Shown: positions 9,630 through 18,999, numbered from the stretch's first letter. The stretch: DNA of 64,000 nucleotides from Mucilaginibacter mallensis (GCF_900105165.1 NZ_LT629740.1:3224001-3288000); one strand, 5' to 3'. Program-made: numbers and translations. Notes: generated by a model not told the origin, from the letters alone.

Positions 9630-10369
9630 TATTAAACTGCATAGCTGTAGATGATGAACCGCTGGCATTAGGGCTGGTTTGTACTTTTATTGAACAAACG
9701 CCTTTTTTAAACCTTGTTGGCCGGTTTTCAAGCGCTGTAGAAGCGTTAAAGATCATCCATCAGCAAAAAATAGATCTTATATTTTTGGACATACAGATGC
9801 CCGATCTTAATGGCCTTGAACTGGCCCGTATACTCGATCATGGCAATAACCCCAATAGGCCCCGCATTATATTTACCACTGCCTATAACCAGTTTGCATT
9901 GGAAGGCTACAAGGTTGATGCGCTGGACTACCTGCTGAAACCATTTAATTACGAAGAATTTTTAAGGGCGGCACATAAGGCAATGGCTTATGCCGAACTG
10001 GTGAACAAACCAGCCCCTGCTCCTATAACCGAAAATGATGCCATTGAAAATGAATACTTATTTTTAAAGGTAGAATATCAACTGGTACGCATTGCGCTAA
10101 ATGATATTGTGTACATAGAATCCTTAAAGGATTATGTTAAAGTGTGGCTGCAAAGCAGCGAGAAGGCCCTGCTTTCACTTACCAGCCTTAAATCTTTAGA
10201 AGAAAAATTACCGGCGAAGCGCTTTATGCGTATTCATCGTTCCTATATTGTATCTCTTGAGAAAATAAGCGCGATCACCCGTAATTCGGTACAAATAAAT
10301 AAGCTGAATATAACTGTAGGTGATCAATACAAGGATGCCTTTAACCAGTTTGTAAGCAAGTGGAACTAG
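9626..10369 (+). CDS. LytTR-family response regulator
   Basis: 247 residues. The N-terminal receiver domain (residues 1-125) has the acidic pair DDEP, the phospho-acceptor Asp55 in DLIFLDIQMPDLNG and the Lys switch in DYLLKPFNYEEF. The C-terminal LytTR DNA-binding domain spans about 145-245 (YIESLKDYVKVW, RFMRIHRSYIVSLEKI). It is translated together with the LytS-like kinase (four-base overlap). The stop TAG is part of the first six bases (ACTAGT) of the 121-base repeat element that follows, so the repeat abuts or entered the very end of this gene. Confidence 0.93.
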   Translation: MILNCIAVDDEPLALGLVCTFIEQTPFLNLVGRFSSAVEALKIIHQQKIDLIFLDIQMPDLNGLELARILDHGNNPNRPRIIFTTAYNQFALEGYKVDALDYLLKPFNYEEFLRAAHKAMAYAELVNKPAPAPITENDAIENEYLFLKVEYQLVRIALNDIVYIESLKDYVKVWLQSSEKALLSLTSLKSLEEKLPAKRFMRIHRSYIVSLEKISAITRNSVQINKLNITVGDQYKDAFNQFVSKWN

Positions 10370-10485
10370 TATCGTATCAATCATAAAATGTCGTTAGTCA
10401 TGAGCCTAAAGTCTTGAGTCAAAATTCAAAAAGAACGAAATCTGACTTTAGACTTACGACTAAAGACTGTTGACTTGATACTAGG
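10365..10485 (+). repeat. 121-bp palindromic repeat element, copy A
   Basis: This segment matches the reverse complement of 43423-43542 at roughly 90 percent by hand alignment (11 substitutions, one indel). It is bounded by ACTAGT-like ends, and inner arms containing TTAGTCATGAGCCTAAAGTC and its near complement flank a conserved AT-rich centre (TTGAGTCAAAATTCAAAAAG). Both copies sit between convergent genes. It has no coding capacity and resembles a REP or MITE-type element. Confidence 0.85.
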
Positions 10486-10681
10486 TCAAAATGGGTGATT
10501 ATAACTCTTCGCCTATTCAATCCCCCCATTCATCGATACTCGTCTTCTTTTAGCTAAAAAATGAACTATTATTGCAGTCTCATATGACAAATATTCTATT
10601 TGTTTATAATGATAAGGTTTAGGTTTAAGGCATCCAAACAGCGAGTGTAAGGATGCCTTTATTTTTTCTAAACCTGAATAT
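10370..10681. other. intergenic region lytT-like / aspartate kinase
   Basis: This 312-base gap between convergent genes holds the 121-base repeat (10365-10485), an AT-rich stretch with no recognisable gene, and a bidirectional terminator near 10621-10677. Confidence 0.7.
10621..10677. terminator. bidirectional intrinsic terminator
   Basis: AAGGCATCC (10627-10635) pairs with GGATGCCTT (10651-10659), followed by a TTTATTTTTT run; an outer AGGTTTA/TAAACCT pair adds a second stem. It lies just before the 3' end of the minus-strand aspartate kinase and after the plus-strand response regulator. Confidence 0.75.
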
Positions 10682-12058
10682 TTATCCTACTGCTTTGTTC
10701 AGCGCTACAATAGCTGTTTTAAAATCTTCCCTGTCTATTAAAAACTGGATATTTACCTTACGCAATGCAAAGCCCGCACTTTTGATGTTGATCTCCTGTT
10801 TGGCTAATGCCGCCGCACTTTTAGCAAGTAAACCCGGCTGATCCATATTTGTTCCCAGCAAACAAACCATCGCTACCTTTTCTACAGTAACTTTTTCAAA
10901 GGCCTCTTCCAGATCTGTTATTAATTGCTGATCAAAATCCTGCTCCCATATTACAATAGAGATACTATTAGCGCTGGTAGCTTTAAAAGTATAGCTGATG
11001 TTATGCTTAGCGAACAACTTCATGATCTGCAAGTCACTGCCTACGTTGCCAACCATTAAAGGGTCGTAAATATCGATCATCAGGAGCTTATCAGTACCAG
11101 TGATCACCTCTACCCTTTTCAGCGCCGAGATATATTCACGGGTGATAAGTGTACCCGGGTGCGCCGGTTCAAAAGTATTTTTAATACGTAAATGGATCCC
11201 GTTTATTTCCAATGGCTTTGAAGCTTTGGGATGTATGGCTTCCATACCGACATCAGCAAGCTGGTCGGCAATATCATAATTTGTATAGCCAACAGGTTTG
11301 CAGCTTTCAAGGCCCACCATCGCAGGATCAGCTGTTGAAAGGTGATATTCTTTATGGATAATAGCCTCCTGTGGCTTTAACACCTCCGCTATCTTACTAA
11401 AAGTAACCTCTGAATAACCACGGTCGAATTCACGCATAATACCTTCGGTTCCTTTAGCGTAACCGGTAACGATGCAAATGCAATCTTTTAGTTCGATGCT
11501 TGAAAATGCTTCCTTTATACGCTGATCGATGGTAAATGCACGCTGATCATCAAAGCCGCTCAGATCAACCAAACGGGCGTTGATACCTTTGTGCTGTAAT
11601 ATTTGAGTAAGGTTGAAAGCCGAATGTGTCTCACCTATGGACGCCAGGATTTCACGGGCCGCCTGTAGTATCCCCTCTTTGCTCACATAGCCTGATGCCA
11701 GTATATTCACCAGGTTCTCCAAATAGGTTTGGGCACGGGCAACATGTTTTTCAATAAACGCATCGGCTACCGCCAGATCAAGCCCCAGTGCTTCATATTT
11801 TGTATTGATCTCTTTTAATTTAACAACCAGGTCGTGTAACGAATCATGAAAATCCTGATATTTGGCAATGCGGTGATAAACGCCCGGCTCACCTGTTTTT
11901 TTATTTTCAAGTAAAAGATTAGTCACCCCCGAAAATGCGGATACCACCAGCACCCGGTTATATATAGCCTTACCGCTTCTTTCAAATAAGATAATATTAT
12001 CGATAACTTCCTGTAATGCACTCATCGAAGTGCCACCTATTTTCTCAACTGTTAGCAT
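10682..12058 (-). CDS. lysC: aspartate kinase
   Basis: 458 residues. The N-terminus MLTVEKIGGTSM is the KxGGTS nucleotide/substrate motif of aspartate kinases, which phosphorylate L-aspartate as the first step to lysine, threonine, methionine and diaminopimelate. The catalytic domain covers about residues 1-300, including a GFDDQRAFTID region and SEVTFSKIAEVL. Two ACT domains follow (about 310-455, with VGSDLQIMKLFAKHNISYTF and VCLLGTNMDQPGLLAKSAAALA), which normally bind lysine or threonine for feedback control. It is monofunctional: no homoserine dehydrogenase domain is fused. It is separated from the metal island by a 77-base gap and probably has its own promoter. Symbol assigned by family; isoenzyme type unknown. 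Confidence 0.9.
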   Translation of the reverse strand: MLTVEKIGGTSMSALQEVIDNIILFERSGKAIYNRVLVVSAFSGVTNLLLENKKTGEPGVYHRIAKYQDFHDSLHDLVVKLKEINTKYEALGLDLAVADAFIEKHVARAQTYLENLVNILASGYVSKEGILQAAREILASIGETHSAFNLTQILQHKGINARLVDLSGFDDQRAFTIDQRIKEAFSSIELKDCICIVTGYAKGTEGIMREFDRGYSEVTFSKIAEVLKPQEAIIHKEYHLSTADPAMVGLESCKPVGYTNYDIADQLADVGMEAIHPKASKPLEINGIHLRIKNTFEPAHPGTLITREYISALKRVEVITGTDKLLMIDIYDPLMVGNVGSDLQIMKLFAKHNISYTFKATSANSISIVIWEQDFDQQLITDLEEAFEKVTVEKVAMVCLLGTNMDQPGLLAKSAAALAKQEINIKSAGFALRKVNIQFLIDREDFKTAIVALNKAVG

Positions 12059-12135
12059 TAGTAAAAAACATTTTATCAGCGCCGAAGCTATTAAATTTAT
12101 CTGTCATGTGCCAAATCAATGGTAATTTCTATGCT

Positions 12136-13353
12136 TTACATCTTCATTCCACCCATACTTTTATCATTCCCATTCTTAAATATAGCTTCGCTATTCAACA
12201 GGTAGGCGCCGTTGGTAACTACAATATCCCCGACGTTTAAACCTGAAATAACTGACACATAGTTTTGATTGCCATTACCGGGTTTTATCATTTTTGATGA
12301 AAAGCTGCCATCTGAATTTTTCACCCATACTTTGCTGCCATTGCCATCAGTTAAAACAGCCGAAGCTGGTACCGCCAAAGTATGGTTATTGCCGTTATTT
12401 ATAGAAATATAAGCCAGCATTCCGGGCTGTATCAATCCCTGTGGATTAGGTATACTGATCCTTATCAAATTCACTTTTGACGCCTCAGACAGCTCAGGAT
12501 TAACAAACTCAACTTTGCCATTAATAACCTGGTTACCCAGATCAGGAAACGAAACACTTACACGGTCATTTTCTTTATAATTTGCGGTTTCATTGGCATA
12601 TAACTGTGCCTGTACCCATAAATTGTTTAATGCCTGCGTTTTCAGGATCGACATACCTTCGGTAACATAATCTCCCTCATGAACCGCTATCTCGTTAACG
12701 GTGCCAGTTACCTTGCTTAGTACGGTTGTAGTAGTAGATACTTTGCCCGAAGTTGCTAAAGCCTTTATTTGTGCCGGTGATAAGCCCCATAATTGTAATT
12801 TATGTTCAGCAGAGCTGATCAATTGCTGGTAATCTACATCGGGATTATGCAGTACTTTTTGCTGCTGTTTTGCCAGCAAATATTCCTTTTCTGCTTCCTG
12901 CAGGTCTTCACTATAAATAGAGTAAACAGGTTGCCCTATTGATATTTTTTCACCTATAGCACGCACAAATAATTGCTGTATGCGCCCGGCAATTCTCGCG
13001 CTCAATTCCTGTGCGGTGTTTTCATCGGTGGTTACCGTTCCGGTGAGTGTTTTTTCAGCACCTACATTTTCTTCCCGTACCGTATCTGTTTGAATACCGG
13101 CTAGCTGTAATTGAGTTGCTGTCAGCGTAATCTTATTTGCAGTCATACCACTCATTCCAGTTAATTCAACTTTAATGAGCTTCATGCCACAGATAGGACA
13201 ATTACCCGGATGATCTTCATGTATTTGGGGGTGCATAGAGCAGGTATAGTAAAACTTGTTTTGAGTTTTAGCCGCTGCTGTAGTTTGTGGCTTTTGTTTA
13301 CATGCTGCAAAGCCAAGCAGAAGCAGCAATGCCAATATTTTTATCTTATTCAT
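12136..13353 (-). CDS. CusB-like RND efflux periplasmic adaptor with HMBD, second copy
   Basis: About 405 residues from ATG at 13353, chosen over 13380 because MNKIKILALLLLLGFAACK is a clean lipoprotein signal. The start overlaps the preceding stop (ATGAATAA). Residues about 32-60 form a heavy-metal-binding domain: YYTCSMHPQIHEDHPG then CPICGMKLIKVE. A membrane-fusion-protein core follows, with barrel-sandwich lipoyl-like halves, an alpha hairpin (EYLLAKQQQKVLHN) and the C-terminal VWVKNSDGSF/VTNGAYLLNSE part. It should link the CusA pump to the CusC channel in a Cu/Ag-type efflux complex. It is the last gene of the island and the second of two adjacent adaptors. Confidence 0.88.
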   Translation of the reverse strand: MNKIKILALLLLLGFAACKQKPQTTAAAKTQNKFYYTCSMHPQIHEDHPGNCPICGMKLIKVELTGMSGMTANKITLTATQLQLAGIQTDTVREENVGAEKTLTGTVTTDENTAQELSARIAGRIQQLFVRAIGEKISIGQPVYSIYSEDLQEAEKEYLLAKQQQKVLHNPDVDYQQLISSAEHKLQLWGLSPAQIKALATSGKVSTTTTVLSKVTGTVNEIAVHEGDYVTEGMSILKTQALNNLWVQAQLYANETANYKENDRVSVSFPDLGNQVINGKVEFVNPELSEASKVNLIRISIPNPQGLIQPGMLAYISINNGNNHTLAVPASAVLTDGNGSKVWVKNSDGSFSSKMIKPGNGNQNYVSVISGLNVGDIVVTNGAYLLNSEAIFKNGNDKSMGGMKM

Positions 13354-14617
13354 TGCCTTTTGTTTTAATAAAGCTTTCACTGTCGGTTAAATATTGAGCG
13401 TTTGATGCCAGGCTATCAGTCACTACTAATCCCTTAGTGATCTGTATCTCACTCCCATTAATAACACCTGTACCTACCTGGTGCGCTTGAAATACAGGCC
13501 CATTTTTAAGCCAAACAATTTGTGTTCGTCCCAGGTCAATCACTGCCGAGCGGGGTATCCACAAACCACCTGTTTGCCCGGTTTGGATCTCAGCTTTTAC
13601 AAGGCTGTTTACTTTCAGCTCATGATCCATGTTATCAATATACACCCTGATGCTTGTTGTTTTATCGCCATCGCGCAAGGTTGGTTCAATAAAATTCACC
13701 TTTGCATTGATTACCTTGCCGGGCATATCAGGCAGTGTGATTGTAACCTGCTGATTTAATTTTAGTGTTGAAACAGCCGATCTGTCAACCTTAATAATAG
13801 CCCAAAGCATGTGAGGATCAACCACATTAAACAAGGTTTGCCCCTGCTGAACATACATACCTTCCTTAATTGCCAGCGGCAGATTATTGGAAAAATCTGA
13901 TGAGGATTGTTCATTTGTAGCCCCATCCATCTGGCTATGCGGCATATCATGCACATGGCCTTCATACGGACTATAAACCGGTAAGCTATAATAGGCATTG
14001 CCTGTTTTAACCACCTGGTTTACCTGGGTCGATGTCATGCCCAATAACAATAGTTTTTGACGGGCGGCATTAATTAAGCCGGTTTCCTGCGGGGAGTTTT
14101 TGGTGAGATAGATGAGATCCTGCTGGGCGGTAACCATATCCGGACTATAAATATCAAAAATACGTTCACCCCGATGGATCTCTTGAAAAGCATATTTGAT
14201 ATATAGCTTTTCTATCCGCCCCGAAAAACGTGATGCGATATTATTAAATGTGCGGGTATCAAAATCCAGATAACCTTGAGCTGAAATTGATGTAGGTACT
14301 TCCTTTTGCTCAGGTGTAATAGCGTTAACCGATGATATCACCAACGAATTAACGGGCTGCAAAACCGTACTTAAACTAATGCCCGAACCCTCACTCGCTT
14401 GGCCTGATTTTTTAACCAGTGTCATCCCGCAAATTGGGCAGCTGCCTGGGTGGTCTTCCAGTATTTGCGGATGCATGGGGCAGGTGTATTTAGCATTAGT
14501 GTTTATTTGTGCCGATGTAACAGTTGCCTGTTTATGGTTGTTACAAGCACTTATCAGTATAGCAATGGCGAAAAGCGCTATCGAAATACCTTTAATACTT
14601 TTCATTTTCTTTTTCAT
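13346..14617 (-). CDS. CusB-like RND efflux periplasmic adaptor with HMBD, first copy
   Basis: 423 residues from 14617; an ATG at 14605 (MKSIKGISI) is equally plausible. It has a lipoprotein signal ending ILISACNNHK, then an HMBD (YTCPMHPQILEDHPG, CPICGMTLVKK, residues about 43-72) and a CusB-type core with FSGRIEKLYIKYAFQEIHRG and LLLLGMTSTQV. An unusual His/Met loop (EGHVHDMPHSQMDG) near residues 222-236 may bind metal. The start overlaps the end of the TolC-like gene, and the 3' end overlaps the second adaptor, so all three are tightly coupled. The two adaptors differ clearly, so this is an old duplication or a heteromeric adaptor pair. Confidence 0.88.
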   Translation of the reverse strand: MKKKMKSIKGISIALFAIAILISACNNHKQATVTSAQINTNAKYTCPMHPQILEDHPGSCPICGMTLVKKSGQASEGSGISLSTVLQPVNSLVISSVNAITPEQKEVPTSISAQGYLDFDTRTFNNIASRFSGRIEKLYIKYAFQEIHRGERIFDIYSPDMVTAQQDLIYLTKNSPQETGLINAARQKLLLLGMTSTQVNQVVKTGNAYYSLPVYSPYEGHVHDMPHSQMDGATNEQSSSDFSNNLPLAIKEGMYVQQGQTLFNVVDPHMLWAIIKVDRSAVSTLKLNQQVTITLPDMPGKVINAKVNFIEPTLRDGDKTTSIRVYIDNMDHELKVNSLVKAEIQTGQTGGLWIPRSAVIDLGRTQIVWLKNGPVFQAHQVGTGVINGSEIQITKGLVVTDSLASNAQYLTDSESFIKTKGNE

Positions 14618-15830
14618 AAGTTACCTGTAGGGTTAATACTTCCTGTAAACGGTCTAATGCCTCCATACGGGCGGCTTGCAGGTCTTTAATGCCATCCAAT
14701 ACCGATGGCAGGTCGCCGGTATTTTGATCATAGGCCAGCAATGCCGTTTTATAGCCATTTTGTAATGCCGGTATTATATTATGCTGATAGTTATTGATCT
14801 GCCTTTTCTTGCTGTTCATATCCGCTTTTAAACCTGCCAATTGACCTTCGGCCTGGTTAAGCACATCCATCCTTTTCTGCTGCAATTCTTCAACTTCGTA
14901 GCGGATGCCTTTCAAATTGGCCTTGTATTCTTTTGATGCCCAGGGAACAATAGGTATAGTAACCGAAGCCATTAATACATATTGATTAGCAGAGCCCCCA
15001 TAACTTATCATGTGCGCTGCCTGTATACCAAAATCGGGTTTACGTTTACTGTACTCCATTTGAGCATTTAACTGTTGCAGCTCTATGTTTCGGTTAATAC
15101 CCTTAATATCACTGCGCTGATTTGCCAGCGCGGCCGTATCTGTTAAGGCTATTTCGTAATCCTTTAAAACATAATTGGTATCAACTATAAAAGCGGTTTG
15201 CTTATCCCGATTCATCAGCGTATTCAACATGATATTTTTTTGACTGATATCATCGTTCAGCTGCTCACGACTGTTATCCAGCGCATACAGTTCAGCTTTG
15301 GCTTTATAAATATTGCTTAATTTTTCCTTGCCATAGGTAAGGCGGATGTTGGCGTCCTTCAGCATATATTCCAGCAGCTTTTGCGTGTTTTGCAGTAAAG
15401 CCAGTTTCTTTTCCAACACCACCCTTTCATAATAATATTGTTTTGCTTGCGCGATGAGTTGATTCTTCTGGTAATTCTTGTCTTCCGAGGTTACTTTCGA
15501 TACCCCCTGCATATATTCCTGCTTTGCTTTGAGTTTTGCCGGGTTGGTGAACATCTGCTCACCACTAATCATAAATGAACCCATATTCGGACTAAACTGA
15601 TAAGGCACCTGGTATTGCCCGGCGCTGATCTTTGGCGCATCCAGATTTTTTGCCCCCGTAGCATAGGCATTCTGCGCGCTGATGCGGGCGTCATAAGCCT
15701 GCAATGCCGGGTTAGCGGTAACACGGGCTATAACACTATCCAGCGGCAAGCGTTGAACCTGCCCTTTTGCATGAGTTATAAAACTAATGCTAATGAGCGC
15801 TATATATATAAATTGATATTTCGTTTTCAT
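14592..15830 (-). CDS. TolC-family outer membrane efflux protein (CusC/CzcC-like)
   Basis: 412 residues with a signal peptide (FIYIALISISFITHAKGQ). The mature part is dominated by long amphipathic helices with two repeats of the TolC architecture: VTANPALQAYDARISAQNAYATG in the first half and an equivalent helix (MEYSKRKPDFGIQAAHMISYGG) in the second. It should be the outer membrane channel of the Cus-type tripartite efflux pump. It lies 26 bases downstream of the CusA C-terminal frame and overlaps the first adaptor. Ion specificity is inferred from the HMBD-containing neighbours. Confidence 0.88.
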   Translation of the reverse strand: MKTKYQFIYIALISISFITHAKGQVQRLPLDSVIARVTANPALQAYDARISAQNAYATGAKNLDAPKISAGQYQVPYQFSPNMGSFMISGEQMFTNPAKLKAKQEYMQGVSKVTSEDKNYQKNQLIAQAKQYYYERVVLEKKLALLQNTQKLLEYMLKDANIRLTYGKEKLSNIYKAKAELYALDNSREQLNDDISQKNIMLNTLMNRDKQTAFIVDTNYVLKDYEIALTDTAALANQRSDIKGINRNIELQQLNAQMEYSKRKPDFGIQAAHMISYGGSANQYVLMASVTIPIVPWASKEYKANLKGIRYEVEELQQKRMDVLNQAEGQLAGLKADMNSKKRQINNYQHNIIPALQNGYKTALLAYDQNTGDLPSVLDGIKDLQAARMEALDRLQEVLTLQVTYEKENEKY

Positions 15831-15856
15831 GTTCTTATTCCTTTACATCCAATACT

Positions 15857-17728
15857 TCAAGCTTGCCATATTTTTTTTAGCTCGTATTCTTTCACCATTA
15901 AAAAAATGAGTGGCGTAACCAGTAAAATATGGGTTGAAGAAGTTAATACCCCCCCTATCATCGGCAGTACAATCGGCAGCATAACATCACTTCCTGTACC
16001 TGTCGACCATAATACCGGCACCAGACCAAATAACGCCACACAAACGGTCATTAATTTGGGGCGCAGACGTTTTACGGCGCCGTTCATCACGTAAATACGC
16101 AGGTCTTCACGGGTAATGGTTTCCTTTGAGTTTCCTTTCAGCGCGACTAACTGCTGCATGGCATCGTTCAGGTAGATCACCATAACTATACCCGTTTCCA
16201 CCGCTATGCCAAACAAGGCAATAAACCCAACCGCTACTGCAACCGATAAGTGTACTCCGAAGAAATACACCATATAAGCCCCGCCAATGAGCGCGAACGG
16301 TATCGAGATCAAACTAAAAAATGCTTCCCGAATAGATTTAAAAGCGAAATACAGGCAGGTGAATATAATGACCAAAACAATGGGCAAAATCAGCTTTAAG
16401 GTATGCTGTGCGCGGATCAGGTTTTCATACTGGCCGCTCCACTCTACATAATAACCTTTGGGTAACGTTTTTACCATACTGTTCAGCCTGTCCTGCGCTT
16501 CTTTAACTGTGCTGCCCAGATCACGGTCGCGCACATTAAATAGCACTGTACCCCGCAATAAGGCATTTTCTGATTGTATCATGGCTGGGCCATCGCTTAT
16601 CTTAATATCTGCCACAGATGATAGCGGAACAGGGCCAAATGATGGCGTTTGAACTAAAGTACGTTTGATCTCGTCAAGGTTATTCCGGTAATCCTGGGCC
16701 AAACGCAAATTCACGCTGAAACGCCTGCGGCCTTCAATTGTAGTTGTGAGATTCATACCGCCTAAAGTGCTTTCAACAACCTCGTTCACATCATCAACAC
16801 TCAAACCGTAGCGGCCAATAGCATCTTTGTTTATCTGTATATCCAGATATTTACCGCCGGTTATCGGGTCGACATACAGATCCTTCACCCCATTTACGCC
16901 TTGTAAAGCCTGTTTCATTTGGTTAGATAAGGCATAGATAGTATCCAGATTCTGCCCGTAGATCTTTAAACCCACATCGGTACGGATACCTGTTGACAGC
17001 ATGTTGATGCGATTAATAATAGGTTGCGTCCAGCCGTTTACTACGCCGGGGATTTGCAGTTTGGCGTTGAGCTCATTAACAATATCTTCCTTTTTAAGCC
17101 CCTTGCGCCATTCGCTCCGTGGTTTTAGCAGGATGATAGTTTCCACCATGCTGATGGGTGAATTATCGGTAGCCGTATTTGCCCGGCCGGCCTTACCTAA
17201 CACATTGGCTACTTCGGGCACACTTTTAATGATCCTGTCCTGCACCTGCAGCAATTGCTTGGCTTCAGAATTGGAAATATCCGGCATAGTAACCGGCATA
17301 AACAGGATGGTACCTTCATCAAGCGGCGGCATAAACTCACTGCCTAAGCTTAATAAGAGCGGTATGCTGATAAGCAAGGCAACGATATTAATAGTCAATG
17401 TTGTTTTGCGCCAGGTAACACACCAGTTAAGTATGGGGCGGTAGATCTTTTCCAGTCCACGGGTTAATGGGTTACGGTCATCGGTCCTAAGTTTCCCTTT
17501 CAGAAAAAACGAGATCAGCACAGGGGCCAGCGTTACCGCTAAAATGGCATCAATGGCGAGGATGAACGTTTTTGTCCACGCCAGGGGGCCGAATAGCTTG
17601 CCTTCCTGCCCTTCCAGTAAAAATACCGGGAGGAATGAGGCGACAATAATCAGCGTTGAAAAAAACACGCCACGGCCCACCTGCTTGCAGGATGCTTCTA
17701 TAATTTTTATTCTTTCTGCTGTGGTCAT
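15857..17728 (-). CDS. CusA/CzcA-type RND permease, C-terminal part of a split gene
   Basis: 623 residues starting MTTAERIKIIEASCKQVG, which in intact CusA proteins lies in the cytoplasmic loop after TM4. It contains TM5 (GVFFSTLIIVASFLPVFLLEG), TM6, the second periplasmic porter region (GSEFMPPLDEGTILFMPV, LSTGIRTDVGLKIYG) and TM7-12 (FGVHLSVAVAVGFIALFGIA). Together with the upstream 424-residue frame the total (about 1,047) matches a full CusA. The start ATG overlaps the upstream TGA (ATGA), so either coupled translation of two half-proteins or a one-base deletion in an A-rich run explains the arrangement. No residue typical of this half is obviously missing. Confidence 0.85.
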   Translation of the reverse strand: MTTAERIKIIEASCKQVGRGVFFSTLIIVASFLPVFLLEGQEGKLFGPLAWTKTFILAIDAILAVTLAPVLISFFLKGKLRTDDRNPLTRGLEKIYRPILNWCVTWRKTTLTINIVALLISIPLLLSLGSEFMPPLDEGTILFMPVTMPDISNSEAKQLLQVQDRIIKSVPEVANVLGKAGRANTATDNSPISMVETIILLKPRSEWRKGLKKEDIVNELNAKLQIPGVVNGWTQPIINRINMLSTGIRTDVGLKIYGQNLDTIYALSNQMKQALQGVNGVKDLYVDPITGGKYLDIQINKDAIGRYGLSVDDVNEVVESTLGGMNLTTTIEGRRRFSVNLRLAQDYRNNLDEIKRTLVQTPSFGPVPLSSVADIKISDGPAMIQSENALLRGTVLFNVRDRDLGSTVKEAQDRLNSMVKTLPKGYYVEWSGQYENLIRAQHTLKLILPIVLVIIFTCLYFAFKSIREAFFSLISIPFALIGGAYMVYFFGVHLSVAVAVGFIALFGIAVETGIVMVIYLNDAMQQLVALKGNSKETITREDLRIYVMNGAVKRLRPKLMTVCVALFGLVPVLWSTGTGSDVMLPIVLPMIGGVLTSSTHILLVTPLIFLMVKEYELKKIWQA

Positions 17729-18999
17729 GATTTTTCTTTTTGTTGCGCGATGGATAAGTTCCGGTGCGAGTTTTCAACCATCACAATACCGTTATCTACA
17801 ATAACCCCAATGGCTAACGCGATACCGGTTAATGACATAATATTTGAGCTGATACCAAAGGCATTCAGCAATATAAAGCTGGCGGCGATGGTAATAGGGA
17901 TCTGGATAATAATACTCAAAGCGCTGCGCCAGCTAAACAGGAACAGAATCACGATAATGGATACCGTTATCATTTCCTCAATCAGCGTATGCTTTACGGA
18001 GTTCACCGCGCTCTCAATCAATTCACTGCGATCATAAGCTATTTTAAAGGTAACTCCGGGCGGCAGGCCCCTTTGAATGTCATTCATCTTGTCCTTTACC
18101 GCGTGGATCACTTTATCAGCATTCTCACCATAGCGCATCACTACAATACCGCCAACCGCCTCCCCTTCGCCGTTCTCATCAAATATGCCCAGTCGTTCAT
18201 CGCCGCCCATTTGCACAGTACCTATATCCTTTATAGTTACCGGTATGGTATTGTTTACGCCGATGGGGATATTCTCTACATCTTGTAAAGATTTGATATA
18301 GCCTAGTCCGCGAACTATGTAGCCCGTACCGTTCATCTCAAACTTGCGGCCGCCTACATCATTGTTATTGCTTTTTACGGCCTTTAAAACCTGTGATAAG
18401 GGGATGTTATAGTAATTGAGCTTGTGCGGATCAACATTGATCTGGTATTGTTTTTCAAAACCACCGAATGAGGCTACCTCACTCACACCCGGCACGGTTT
18501 GCAGGCCAAGCTTTACGTACCAATCCTGTAAGGCACGCTGTTCACCAAGGTCTATCCCTTTGGCATTTAAGGTGTACCAGAGGATATGACCTACGCCTGT
18601 ACCGTCGGGGCCTAAAGTCGGGGTAATACCTTCGGGTAATAATCGCTGCGCATAGTTCAGTCGTTCCAATACACGGCTGCGCGCCCAGTATACATCGGTA
18701 TTATCCTCAAAAACTATATATACAAAGCTCATCCCAAACATGGATGTAGCCCTGATGGCTTTTACTTTGGGGATACCTTGCAGGTTGCTCACCAGCGGGT
18801 AAGTCACCTGGTCTTCCATAATCTGCGGACTGCGGCCCTGCCATTCGGTGAAAACGATCACCTGATTATCCGACAGGTCGGGTATGGCATCAATGGGGTT
18901 TTCCTTGACCGCATAAGCGCCCCATCCAAACAGGGCAACTGCGATAAGCAAAACGATATACCTGTTTTTTAACGACAGGGTAATAAGTTGATTAATCAT
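17725..18999 (-). CDS. CusA/CzcA-type RND permease, N-terminal part of a split gene
   Basis: 424 residues: TM1 (NRYIVLLIAVALFGWGAYAV), NPIDAIPDLSDNQVIVFTEW, the first porter domain, TM2 (TVSIIVILFLFSWRSALSII), TM3 and TM4 (GIALAIGVIVDNGIVMVEN). Asp402 in TM4 is the expected proton-relay residue. It ends abruptly at AQQKEKS-stop just after TM4. The DNA there reads CAAAAAGAAAAATCATGA; one extra A would read through as EKIMTTAERIKI into the next frame. The break lies in a cytoplasmic loop, so separately made halves might still assemble. It is preceded by the small HMBD gene. Substrate Cu(I)/Ag(I) is inferred from the neighbours. Confidence 0.85.
   Translation of the reverse strand: MINQLITLSLKNRYIVLLIAVALFGWGAYAVKENPIDAIPDLSDNQVIVFTEWQGRSPQIMEDQVTYPLVSNLQGIPKVKAIRATSMFGMSFVYIVFEDNTDVYWARSRVLERLNYAQRLLPEGITPTLGPDGTGVGHILWYTLNAKGIDLGEQRALQDWYVKLGLQTVPGVSEVASFGGFEKQYQINVDPHKLNYYNIPLSQVLKAVKSNNNDVGGRKFEMNGTGYIVRGLGYIKSLQDVENIPIGVNNTIPVTIKDIGTVQMGGDERLGIFDENGEGEAVGGIVVMRYGENADKVIHAVKDKMNDIQRGLPPGVTFKIAYDRSELIESAVNSVKHTLIEEMITVSIIVILFLFSWRSALSIIIQIPITIAASFILLNAFGISSNIMSLTGIALAIGVIVDNGIVMVENSHRNLSIAQQKEKS

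Noticed and set aside
17728..17745. Canonical A-AAA-AAG-type programmed frameshift site in cusA
   Set aside because: The A-rich run exists, but in the reading frame used the codons are CAA AAA GAA AAA TCA, which does not fit the X-XXY-YYZ heptamer.
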